From NCBI GenBank assembly GCA_041498295.1, contig JBGQIB010000023.1, positions 1-39,281 on the forward strand: a stretch of 39,281 nucleotides of DNA. The letters run 5' to 3'. Origin of the DNA: VGRW01 sp041498295. GTDB lineage: Bacteria; Myxococcota_A; UBA9160; SZUA-336. Made by a program: the position numbers and the translations under genes. Shown piece after piece: positions 16,397 through 23,783 of the stretch (the first letter of the stretch is position 1; each line of letters begins with the position of its first letter). Under the pieces are notes generated by a model. That model searched no databases and had not been told where the DNA came from. It worked only from the letters and a program-made list of their open reading frames with translations.

Positions 16397-17755
16397 ATGG
16401 CGCGCTTCGACTTCGACCTGTTCGTGATCGGTGCCGGTTCCGGCGGCGTGCGCGCGAGCCGCATGTCCGCGAGCCTCGGCGCGCGCGTGGCGGTCGCGGA
16501 GGAGCGCTACCTCGGCGGGACCTGCGTGAACGTCGGCTGCATCCCGAAGAAGCTGCTCAGCTACGCCGCGCACTACGCCGACGACTTCGAGGACGCGGCC
16601 GCGTACGGCTGGACGGTCGGCGCGCGCGGCTTCGACTGGGCGAGCCTGATCGCGAACAAGGATCGCGAGATCGCGCGACTCAATTCGGTGTACGGCCAGC
16701 TGCTCGACGACGCCGGCGTGCGGCGCATCGATGCGCGCGCGCGCATCGTCGACGCGCACACGGTCGAGGCCGGCGGCAAGAGCTACAGCGCGGAGCACCT
16801 GCTCGTCGCCACCGGCGGCTGGCCGCGCATGCCGCCGCTCCCGGGCATCGAGCACGCGATCAGCTCGAACGAGGCGTTCCACCTGAAGGAGTTACCGGCG
16901 CGCGTGCTCGTGGTCGGCGGCGGCTACATCGCGGTCGAATTCGCCGGCATCTTCTCGGGCCTCGGCGCGCGCGTCGTGCTGGTGCACCGCGGCGAGCTCT
17001 TCCTGCGCGGATTCGACGACGACGTGCGCGCCGCGCTCGCGGTCGAAATGAAGCAGCGCGGCATCGACCTGCGCTTCAACATGAAGCTGGCGCGCATCGA
17101 GCGCACCGGCGCCGGACTGCGCGCGACGTTCGTCGACGGGAGCGCGGTCGAGGCCGACCAGATCCTGTTCGCGATCGGACGAGATCCGAGCGTCGCCGGG
17201 CTCGGACTCGAGGAGATCGGCGTCGCGCTCGCGCCCGACGGCTCGGTCGCGGTCGACGCGTACTCGCGCACTTCCGTGCCGAACGTATTCGCGATCGGCG
17301 ACGTGACGAACCGCCTGAATCTCACGCCCGTCGCGATTCACGAGGCGATGGCGCTCGCCCGTACACTTTTTGGTGGACAGCCCACGCCCGTCGACCACGA
17401 GGACGTGCCCAGCGCGGTGTTCAGCAACCCGCAGGTCGCCGCGGTTGGACTCACGGAGGCTGCGGCGCGCGCGCGCTACGGCGAGCTCGACGTGTATCTC
17501 ACGAGCTTCCGAGCGCTGCGCCACACGCTCACCGGCCGCGACGAGAAGACGACCATGAAGCTCGTCGTCGACCGCGCGAGTCAGCGCGTCGTCGGCGCGC
17601 ACATGGTCGGTCCGGATGCGGGCGAGATCCTCCAGGGCGTCGCGATCGCGCTGAAGTGCCGCGCGACCAAGGCGCAGTTCGACGCCACTGTCGGCATCCA
17701 TCCCACGGCGGCGGAGGAGTTCGTCACGCTGCGGACTCCGCTGGCGCGAGGCTGA
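16397..17755 (+). CDS. gor: Glutathione reductase-like class I flavoprotein disulfide reductase
   Basis: A 452-residue FAD enzyme with the redox disulfide GGTCVNVGCIPKK (Cys43, Cys48), an N-terminal GAGSGG FAD fold, a second dinucleotide fold VVGGGYIAVEFAGIF, and the C-terminal dimer-interface signature GIHPTAAEEFVTLR with the active-site His-Pro. The HRGELFLRGFD segment keeps Arg residues placed like those that select NADPH in glutathione reductase. It would reduce glutathione disulfide in the cytoplasm. Length and motifs fit glutathione reductase better than dihydrolipoamide dehydrogenase or mercuric reductase. The start is ATG, 9 bp after folB. Confidence 0.9.
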   Translation: MARFDFDLFVIGAGSGGVRASRMSASLGARVAVAEERYLGGTCVNVGCIPKKLLSYAAHYADDFEDAAAYGWTVGARGFDWASLIANKDREIARLNSVYGQLLDDAGVRRIDARARIVDAHTVEAGGKSYSAEHLLVATGGWPRMPPLPGIEHAISSNEAFHLKELPARVLVVGGGYIAVEFAGIFSGLGARVVLVHRGELFLRGFDDDVRAALAVEMKQRGIDLRFNMKLARIERTGAGLRATFVDGSAVEADQILFAIGRDPSVAGLGLEEIGVALAPDGSVAVDAYSRTSVPNVFAIGDVTNRLNLTPVAIHEAMALARTLFGGQPTPVDHEDVPSAVFSNPQVAAVGLTEAAARARYGELDVYLTSFRALRHTLTGRDEKTTMKLVVDRASQRVVGAHMVGPDAGEILQGVAIALKCRATKAQFDATVGIHPTAAEEFVTLRTPLARG

Positions 17756-17764
17756 GTCAGTTCC

Positions 17765-18385
17765 TCAACTCGGCCCTGGCTCCGGGTGAGCGCACGCGAC
17801 GTTCTCCGGCCACATGAGCTCCTTGTGCGAGCCGGCAACCGATCTCATGGTCGTGACCAGGATGACTGCGGCGACGACCAAGGCGACCAACGGATCGAAG
17901 ACGGAGAGTCCCGAAGTGAGAACGAGACTGCCAGCGACGACCGGAGCGAGAGAGAGCAGCACGTCGCCGAGGTTGTGGACGTAGGCGAGGCGAATCGCTG
18001 CATCCTCGCGCGCGGCCTCGCGGAGAACGCGCGCCACTCCCCAATTTCCGACCGCACCGACGAGGCCTGCGACGATGGGAACCAAACCGATCACGGAAAC
18101 AGGCTCCGCCAACCGCTCGAGAGCCTGCCAAGTCAGGAACATGCACACGGTGGTGAGACCCAATGAGTTGAACAGGTTGGCCCAGCGCAACAGCGCGCCG
18201 GAGAGGCCGGTCCGAAGCGTATAGGCGAGGACGAGCAATCCTAGGGCGAGCTCATCCGACAGATTGTGAACGCCGTCGAGCAGAAGACTGAGGCTGCTCG
18301 CTTTCAGGCCGCCGGCAATCTCGACGACGAGCACCGCGGTGTTCAGGAAGAACGCGGCAGCGAGCGGTTTTCGTCTGTGCGACAT
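17765..18385 (-). CDS. Short cation diffusion facilitator (CDF) transporter
   Basis: A 206-residue membrane protein with six predicted helices. The metal-site motifs of the family are present: LLLDGVHNLSDELALG in helix 2 and AYVHNLGDVLLSLAPV in helix 5. CDF proteins export Zn2+, Co2+ or similar ions from the cytoplasm in exchange for protons. It ends soon after helix 6 and so lacks the cytoplasmic dimerisation domain usual in about 300-residue CDF proteins; several short bacterial members are known. It opens the metal island, is divergent from the first DUF2946-like gene across a 116-bp promoter gap, and converges on gor. Confidence 0.9.
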   Translation of the reverse strand: MSHRRKPLAAAFFLNTAVLVVEIAGGLKASSLSLLLDGVHNLSDELALGLLVLAYTLRTGLSGALLRWANLFNSLGLTTVCMFLTWQALERLAEPVSVIGLVPIVAGLVGAVGNWGVARVLREAAREDAAIRLAYVHNLGDVLLSLAPVVAGSLVLTSGLSVFDPLVALVVAAVILVTTMRSVAGSHKELMWPENVACAHPEPGPS

Positions 18386-18463
18386 CTTGCGCTCCCGGCG
18401 GCGGCGACGATGCCTCTGCTGTTGATCGGAGTCAACTCAAGACACTGTGTCGCCCCGCGATCG

Positions 18464-18492
18464 TTGACACCCCTGGGGGCCTCCGATAGTTT
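18464..18492 (+). promoter_or_regulatory. Twin promoter A, predicted to give a near-leaderless mRNA
   Basis: TTGACA (18464-18469), a 17-bp spacer and TAGTTT (18487-18492). The ATG lies only 9 bp past the -10 box, so the transcript should have a 5' leader of only a few bases and no ribosome site. Nearly the same promoter precedes the paralogue at 30826. The gap also holds the palindrome GACACTGTGTC (18441-18451) and a GTTGA-N6-TCAAC dyad (18421-18436), possibly serving the divergent CDF gene. Confidence 0.6.
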
Positions 18493-18501
18493 CCGAAGCC
18501 G

Positions 18502-18882
18502 ATGCGGAATTTCCTCTCCGCGCGGCTGAAGCGAACGGCGCTCGTTGCCGTGTTCGCACTCGCGACGCACGCGCTGCTTCCGTATCTGCACGCGCACGCC
18601 AATTCCTGCGACCGCGGCCGCGCGGCGTGCGCCTCCGAGCGAGCCGGTGAGCCGGCCTCCTCCGAGGGCGGTCAGAGCTCGAGTCATCCGGACGCGTGCG
18701 CAGTCTGCAGCGCGCTCGCGCACGGCGGCGCCCGCGCCATCGATGCGCCGAGCGGGCTTCCGGTCCACTTCACCGAGCTTTGGCTCGCGAGCGCGCCGCC
18801 CGCGGCCGAAGTCCTCGCGCCCTGCGCTGAGGTCGACGTCGCCTGCGCTCGCGCGCCCCCTGCATCCCCTCGCTCCGCCTGA
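18502..18882 (+). CDS. DUF2946-like small metal-locus protein, copy 1
   Basis: A 126-residue protein with an N-terminal hydrophobic segment (about 12-32, ending LLPYLHAHA), a Cys/His-containing middle with CAVC (Cys66, Cys69) after SSHPDA, and a conserved end ARAPPASPRSA. This pattern resembles DUF2946 proteins, often found beside TonB-dependent metal receptors. The function is unknown; metal binding at the envelope by the Cys/His set is a reasonable guess. It is clearly paralogous to the protein at 30826 (CxxC at the same residues, LLPY.HA, same C-terminus). The TonB-dependent receptor follows 210 bp downstream. No ribosome site is visible, consistent with a leaderless mRNA. Confidence 0.75.
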   Translation: MRNFLSARLKRTALVAVFALATHALLPYLHAHANSCDRGRAACASERAGEPASSEGGQSSSHPDACAVCSALAHGGARAIDAPSGLPVHFTELWLASAPPAAEVLAPCAEVDVACARAPPASPRSA

Positions 18883-18926
18883 GAGATATCGTCAGCTACT
18901 GATCGATCCCCGGCGGGATGCGTCGT

Positions 18927-18942
18927 GACACCAGTCGGTGTC
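18927..18942. promoter_or_regulatory. Inverted repeat GACACC-N4-GGTGTC upstream of the TonB-dependent receptor
   Basis: A perfect 6-bp dyad with a 4-bp spacer (AGTC), in the 210-bp gap before the receptor gene. Related copies occur at 22500-22515 and 35563-35578 in the same island. It could be an operator for a metal-responsive repressor, but no regulator gene is in the window. The rest of this gap holds no other feature I can support. Confidence 0.4.
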
Positions 18943-19092
18943 GCACGCCATTCGAGAGCCCTGCGGTCGGTCGAGACGATCTGCCCCGCCAGCTCACTCG
19001 GGGGCGCCTGAAAAGGGCGTGCTGGCGCGGCGAGGAGCGGCCCATTCGCCCGCGCGTTGCGCGCCGCGATGACCGCAGGGAGGGGAAGACCC

Positions 19093-21444
19093 ATGAAGCG
19101 TATGAGCATCGCGCTCGCTTGCGTGCTGCAACTCTGCGGGGCCGCACTCAGCTCCGCCGATCCCGCGACGTCGACCGGGCTCGGCAAGGTGGCCGGTCGG
19201 ATCAAAGACGCCCTAGATCGCCCGCTCGGCGGCGTCGAGCTGAAGCTCGAGGCGCCGGATGGACGCACCGTCGCTGCCACCACGAGCGCGCCCGACGGGC
19301 GCTTCGAGTTCACTCACGTCGAGCCGGGGACGTATTCGATCGCAGCCGCGAAGCCGGAGTTCGAGACGGCGACCGCGATCGTGACCGTAGCCGGGAGCGA
19401 CACGACCGCGGCGCAGCTCGTCATGGCGTCGAAGAGCGCGCTGGAGATGGGAGTCGTCGCGCAGAAGCTCGACGTCGCGCGCAACTCGATCACGCCGAGT
19501 ACCGGGAGCAGCGTCTACAACATCACGGAGAAAGCGATCGAGGCGCAGCCGCAGGGCGACAACTCGGCGTTCAACCAGGTGCTGCTGCGCGCGCCGGGGG
19601 TCGCCAACGACTCCTTCGGTCAGGTCCACATCCGAGGCGACCACCTCAACTTGCAGTACCGAATCAACGGCGTTCAGCTGCCGGAGGGCGTCAGCGGCTT
19701 CGGACAGTCACTCGACACGCGGTTCGTCGACGGCTTGCGCCTGATCGACGGCGCGCTCCCGGCACAGTACGGGTTCCGGACCGCCGGCGTGATCGAGATC
19801 GACACGAAGAACGGCGCATACGAGCCCGGCGGAAGTGTCTCCATGTATGGTGGAAGTCACAGTACCCTTCAGCCGAGTTTCGAATACGGCGGCGCGACCG
19901 AGTCCCTCAGCTACTTCGTGACCGGAGACTATCTGTACAACGAGCTCGGCCTCGAGTCTCCGACGGGGACGGTCAACCCGATTCACGACCGCTCGAACCA
20001 GGGCAAGGGCTTCGTCTATCTCTCGGGGCTTCTTGATCCGACCACGCGCGTGAGCCTGATCTCGGGGAACTCCGTCGGCCGGTTCGATATACCGAACAAC
20101 CCCGGACAGACTCCCGGGTTCGCGCTCTCCGGGGTCCCGACGTTCGACTCCAGAAACCTGGACGAGAACCAGTCGGAGTGGAACAACTACGGAATCCTCT
20201 CGCTGCAGAAGTCGACGGAGGCGGTCGACTTCCAGCTCTCCGCGTTCACGCGCTTCAGCCAGACGCTGTTCCGGCCCGATCCAGCCGGCGACCTGATCTT
20301 CAACGGCGTCGCAAGCCGTGACCTGCGCAACAGCTGGGCGAGCGGTCTGCAGGGCGACGCGAGCCGCAAGCTCGGTGACTCGCATACGCTGCGCCTTGGT
20401 GTGTTCGTCCAAGAGGAGAAGACCACCAGCAACAATGACGTCTCGGCTTTCCCCGTGGATTCGAGCGGCGTACAGAGCAGCGATGTACCGTTCACGATCA
20501 CCGACGACAGCAACAGGCTCGGGTACCTGTACGGGCTGTATCTGCAGGACGAGTGGCGGCTGACGAAGGAGCTCACGTTCAACTACGGGCTGCGCTACGA
20601 CCGGGTGGCACAGTTCGTCCGAGGCGGCCAAGTCAGCCCGCGCATCAACATGGTCTACGCGACACCCGAAGGGACGACGCTGCACGTAGGCTGGTCGCGC
20701 TACTTCACGCCGCCGCCGATGGAGCTGGTCGCGCCGACCGACGTCACGGCGTTCAACGGCACGACAAACGAATCGGCGATCACGGCCGACTCACCGGTCA
20801 AGCCCGAGCGTACGGACTACTACGACGCGGGCATCACGCAGGTCGTGATGCCCGGACTCCAGATCGGCGTCGATGGCTACTACAAGTACGTCAGAAACCT
20901 AATCGACGAGGGTCAGTTCGGCGCGGCTCTGATCCTGTCTCCCTTCAACTACAAGAAGGGATATGTATACGGAACCGAGCTCACCGCTTCGTACCAGATC
21001 GAGAACTTCACCGCGTTCGCGAACTTCGCCTACTCCGTGGCGCGCGGGACTCAGGTCGTGTCGAGCCAGTTCTTGTTCGAGCCCGACGAGCTGAACTTCA
21101 TCGCCCAGCATTACGTCTATCTCGACCACGACCAGAGATATACGGCCTCGTTCGGGGCGTCGTATCTGTGGAAGGATACGCGCTTCACCGCGGACTGCCT
21201 GACGAGCAGCGGTCTGCGGCGCGGCTTCGCGAACACGCAGAAGCTGCCGGCGTACGAGCCGGTGAATCTGAGCGTCTCGCACGTCTTCCACGTCGCCTCG
21301 TTCGGCACCGTCACGCTGCGCGGGGACATCATCAACCTGCTCGACGAGGGCTACGAGATCCGAGACGGCAGCGGCATCGGCGTCGGCGCGCCGCAGTTCG
21401 GACAGCGCCGCTCGTACTACGCCGGGATCTCGAAGAGCTTCTGA
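19093..21444 (+). CDS. TonB-dependent outer-membrane receptor
   Basis: A 783-residue receptor. It has a signal peptide (1-22), a carboxypeptidase-regulatory-like beta-sandwich (about 32-115, GKVAGRIKDALDRPLGGVELKLE...DGRFEFTHVEPGTYSI), a plug domain (about 135-250, with VLLRAPGVANDSFGQVHIRGDHLNLQYRINGVQLPEG), and a 22-strand type barrel ending in a C-terminal Phe. It would take up a metal or metal complex using energy from TonB. I chose the ATG at 19093 after GGGAGGGG. The exbB, exbD and tonB genes follow at once, so it has a dedicated motor. The ligand is not visible; the island context suggests zinc or another transition metal. Confidence 0.93.
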   Translation: MKRMSIALACVLQLCGAALSSADPATSTGLGKVAGRIKDALDRPLGGVELKLEAPDGRTVAATTSAPDGRFEFTHVEPGTYSIAAAKPEFETATAIVTVAGSDTTAAQLVMASKSALEMGVVAQKLDVARNSITPSTGSSVYNITEKAIEAQPQGDNSAFNQVLLRAPGVANDSFGQVHIRGDHLNLQYRINGVQLPEGVSGFGQSLDTRFVDGLRLIDGALPAQYGFRTAGVIEIDTKNGAYEPGGSVSMYGGSHSTLQPSFEYGGATESLSYFVTGDYLYNELGLESPTGTVNPIHDRSNQGKGFVYLSGLLDPTTRVSLISGNSVGRFDIPNNPGQTPGFALSGVPTFDSRNLDENQSEWNNYGILSLQKSTEAVDFQLSAFTRFSQTLFRPDPAGDLIFNGVASRDLRNSWASGLQGDASRKLGDSHTLRLGVFVQEEKTTSNNDVSAFPVDSSGVQSSDVPFTITDDSNRLGYLYGLYLQDEWRLTKELTFNYGLRYDRVAQFVRGGQVSPRINMVYATPEGTTLHVGWSRYFTPPPMELVAPTDVTAFNGTTNESAITADSPVKPERTDYYDAGITQVVMPGLQIGVDGYYKYVRNLIDEGQFGAALILSPFNYKKGYVYGTELTASYQIENFTAFANFAYSVARGTQVVSSQFLFEPDELNFIAQHYVYLDHDQRYTASFGASYLWKDTRFTADCLTSSGLRRGFANTQKLPAYEPVNLSVSHVFHVASFGTVTLRGDIINLLDEGYEIRDGSGIGVGAPQFGQRRSYYAGISKSF

Positions 21445-21468
21445 GAGCCGGAGACGAAGGGACAATCG

Positions 21469-22116
21469 ATGATATCGAGTCTGCTCGAGACACTGGCGGC
21501 GCTCCGTATCGGCGGCGCGGTCATCTACCCGCTGTTGGCGCTCGCGGTTCTCGCCACCCTGATCGTGATCGACAAGAGCTGGGTCTACGCGCGCTGGACA
21601 CGTCTCTCGCCGCGCATCACCGACATGGTGGAGGAGTTCGGCTTCGACTGGAACGGCCTCGAGAAGCAGCTCGCGGAGGTCGATGCGCGCAACTATCTGG
21701 CGCGCTTCCTGGGAGTCATCACCGCGAATCGCGAGCATCCCGCGTGGTGGGTGGAGTCACGCGCTGCCGACGAGGCGAGCGTGATCGAGCGCGGGCTCTC
21801 TCGCTGGCTCTGGGTGTTGGAGACGATCGTGACCGCGGCGCCGCTGCTCGGATTGCTGGGCACCATCAGCGGGATGATCCGCTCGTTCCATCTCTTCGGA
21901 GACCAGGGACTGGTGGACCCTCGCGGTGTCACGGGTGGCGTGGCCGAGGCGCTGATCGCTACCGCGGTTGGGTTGTTCATCGCGCTCGCGGCGCTGTTCG
22001 CGTTCAACCTCCTCTCGAACCGGCAGACCGCCTTCATGGACCAGATGGAGCGACTGGGCACGCGCCTCGTCGACCACATCCGACTCGACGAGCAGAAGAC
22101 CGATGCGGCTCCGTAG
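21469..22116 (+). CDS. exbB: ExbB/TolQ-family proton channel protein
   Basis: A 215-residue inner-membrane protein with three helices (about 16-36, 112-138, 150-180) and the MotA/TolQ/ExbB signature VTAAPLLGLLGTISGMIRSF and GGVAEALIATAVGLFIAL. With ExbD it forms the proton-driven motor that energises TonB. A large cytoplasmic loop lies between helices 1 and 2. It starts 24 bp after the receptor gene behind GAAGGGA and overlaps exbD by 14 bp. Confidence 0.93.
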   Translation: MISSLLETLAALRIGGAVIYPLLALAVLATLIVIDKSWVYARWTRLSPRITDMVEEFGFDWNGLEKQLAEVDARNYLARFLGVITANREHPAWWVESRAADEASVIERGLSRWLWVLETIVTAAPLLGLLGTISGMIRSFHLFGDQGLVDPRGVTGGVAEALIATAVGLFIALAALFAFNLLSNRQTAFMDQMERLGTRLVDHIRLDEQKTDAAP

Positions 22117-22501
22117 GCAGCGCAGCGCGCGGCGGGGACGCATCGAGATCATTCCGATGATCGACGTGATGTTCTTCTTGCTGGCGACGTTCATGCTGGC
22201 CTCGCTCACGATGCAGAATCTCCACTCACTGCGCGTGGATCTTCCGCAGGGCAAAGCCGATCCGCTGCAGGCACACTCGCCACTCACTCTCAGCGTGACG
22301 CGCGACGGAGCGATCTATCTGAACGAGGTCGCGCTCGCGCTCGATGACCTGAGTCCCGCAATCCGTGCGATGCTGCGCGGGGACGACGACGTCATCGTCT
22401 CTGCCGATGCGGCTGCGCCGGAGGGGGTCGTCGTGCAGGCGATGCTGCGCGCGCGCGAGGCAGGTGCGCAGCACTTCCTGATCGCGGTGAAGCGCGACTG
22501 A
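22103..22501 (+). CDS. exbD: ExbD/TolR-family protein
   Basis: A 132-residue protein with a short basic cytoplasmic start, one membrane helix (about 16-36) carrying the essential Asp21 in PMIDVMFFLL, and a periplasmic domain ending AQHFLIAVKRD. The ATG at 22103 lies inside the end of exbB (14-bp overlap), typical of translational coupling. Its stop is part of a short palindrome that runs up to the tonB start. Confidence 0.93.
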   Translation: MRLRRQRSARRGRIEIIPMIDVMFFLLATFMLASLTMQNLHSLRVDLPQGKADPLQAHSPLTLSVTRDGAIYLNEVALALDDLSPAIRAMLRGDDDVIVSADAAAPEGVVVQAMLRAREAGAQHFLIAVKRD

Positions 22502-22515
22502 CACCGCGCGGTGTA
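22500..22515. promoter_or_regulatory. Inverted repeat between exbD stop and tonB start
   Basis: GACACC-GCGC-GGTGTA, containing the perfect 14-bp palindrome ACACCGCGCGGTGT (22501-22514). It spans the exbD stop and ends at the first base of the tonB ATG, where a ribosome site would be expected. It may be an operator, an RNA hairpin that lowers tonB translation, or chance. Confidence 0.35.
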
Positions 22516-23177
22516 TGAACAGCCCATGGCAGCGACTGCCCTTCACGCTTCCCGCCGCGCTGGTGTTGACCGCGGGATTGATCTTGGCATTCCTGCGCCT
22601 CGTGTCACTCGGGGTGACGGCGATCCCGCCGCTGCCGGTGCTGGACGCGCGCTTCATCGAGCTCGGGGCACCGGGCCCTCCGGCGGCCGCAGCCGCGCCG
22701 CCGTCGCCGCCCGAGGTCGCACCGCCGCCAACGGCGAAGCCCGAGCCGACGCCTCGACCGAAGCCGAAGGCCGTGCCGCGTCCGACACCGACCGCGACGC
22801 GGACGTCGACGGAGCCGGCCGCTGCGTCGCCGGGTGAGTCGAGCGCCGATCCTTCCGCGAGCGCGGCCCGAAGCGCGCCGAGCGAAGCGCATGGCGGCGA
22901 TCCCGGCGGTAGCATGAGCGCCCACGCACTCTACCGACCGCTGCCCGAAGTTCCCGACTGGCTGCGACGCCGCGACATTGAGCTCGTCGCCGTCGCACGC
23001 TTTCGGGTCGCGGCGGACGGTACGGCGCAGGTGGACTTGATCGAGCCCACCAGCGAGCCGGGCCTGAACCAGACCCTGATCGCAACGCTCCGCACGTGGC
23101 GGTTTTTTCCGGCGCTCGAAGAAGGGCGGCCCGTCGCCTCGACGATCGACCTCCGGATCCCGATCTCGGTCCGGTGA
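22515..23177 (+). CDS. tonB: TonB-like energy transducer
   Basis: A 220-residue protein with an N-terminal membrane anchor (about 11-34), a Pro-rich periplasmic spacer with alternating Pro-Lys/Pro-Glu (about 53-95), a Ser/Ala-rich stretch, and a C-terminal TonB domain (about 135-220, ARFRVAADGTAQVDLIEPTSEPGLNQTLIATLRTWRFFPALEEGRPVASTIDLRIPI). It would carry energy from ExbB-ExbD to the receptor encoded three genes upstream. It begins 13 bp after exbD with no clear ribosome site, so its translation may depend on coupling. Confidence 0.92.
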   Translation: MNSPWQRLPFTLPAALVLTAGLILAFLRLVSLGVTAIPPLPVLDARFIELGAPGPPAAAAAPPSPPEVAPPPTAKPEPTPRPKPKAVPRPTPTATRTSTEPAAASPGESSADPSASAARSAPSEAHGGDPGGSMSAHALYRPLPEVPDWLRRRDIELVAVARFRVAADGTAQVDLIEPTSEPGLNQTLIATLRTWRFFPALEEGRPVASTIDLRIPISVR

Positions 23178-23294
23178 GGAGCGGAGCGTCGTCCGCTCCA
23201 TATCTTACGAGTGAGTGTCTCGGTGCGCGATGTTCGGGTGGCTTGCGCGCGCGGCTTCGGTAGAGCACGCTCAGGTGTGCGAGGTATTGAGGGC

Positions 23295-23630
23295 ATGAAC
23301 TTCCGACGACGTGGGGTGCGCTGGCTCGCGTCAGTCTTCCTGCTGACCCTGTCGATGCAGGTCGGGGCAGCCGCACTTCACCACCCTCTCTCACACCGCT
23401 CGCAGGACGGGCGATCCGGCAGCTCCGATGGAGAGCACCACGCCTCGACCTGTGGCTGGTGTCAGCTCGTCTCGCAGTTCCGATCCCAGAGCGGCGCCGT
23501 CGGCCCGCTACTGATCTCGCTCCCCGACCAGCTGGTCAGGCTCTTCGACGAGCCCAACGTCGCCGAGCCGTCGCAGGGCGTCCCGCTCGGCCCGCGCTCG
23601 CGCGCACCGCCTCGCTCGCAGATCGCCTGA
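23295..23630 (+). CDS. DUF2946-like small metal-locus protein, copy 2 (divergent)
   Basis: A 111-residue protein with a basic start (MNFRRRGVRW), a hydrophobic signal or anchor (about 10-28), a His-rich stretch (HHPLSH, EHHAS), a CGWC pair (Cys53, Cys56) and an RAPP element near the end. It shares layout with the copies at 18502 and 30826 but little sequence, and it lacks their promoter and C-terminus. It may bind metal in the periplasm or membrane. It lies between tonB and the SPFH operon. The ATG at 23295 follows GAGGG; the frame upstream lacks a convincing start. Confidence 0.65.
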   Translation: MNFRRRGVRWLASVFLLTLSMQVGAAALHHPLSHRSQDGRSGSSDGEHHASTCGWCQLVSQFRSQSGAVGPLLISLPDQLVRLFDEPNVAEPSQGVPLGPRSRAPPRSQIA

Positions 23631-23783
23631 AGTCACCCCGCGCGTCCCATGAGGCGCGCCCGCCATCGCGCGCTCGTCGGCGTCTCACCGGTCGCCAGCG
23701 AACGGTGTCGCGAACTCGGCGCCGGCCGGCGGTGGTCAACGCAATTCTGTGTACCCCACGATCGCCAGATCGAGGAGGTTCGC

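Noticed and set aside
16138..17817. Long Arg-rich open frame across folB and gor
   Set aside because: Off-frame shadow of gor, whose motifs are complete; Arg/Ala-rich translation is typical of the wrong frame in high-GC DNA.
18441..18451. GACACTGTGTC as a fourth copy of the island dyad
   Set aside because: The spacer is 1 bp instead of 4 bp, so it does not fit the GACACC-N4-GGTGTC pattern; kept only as a separate palindrome.
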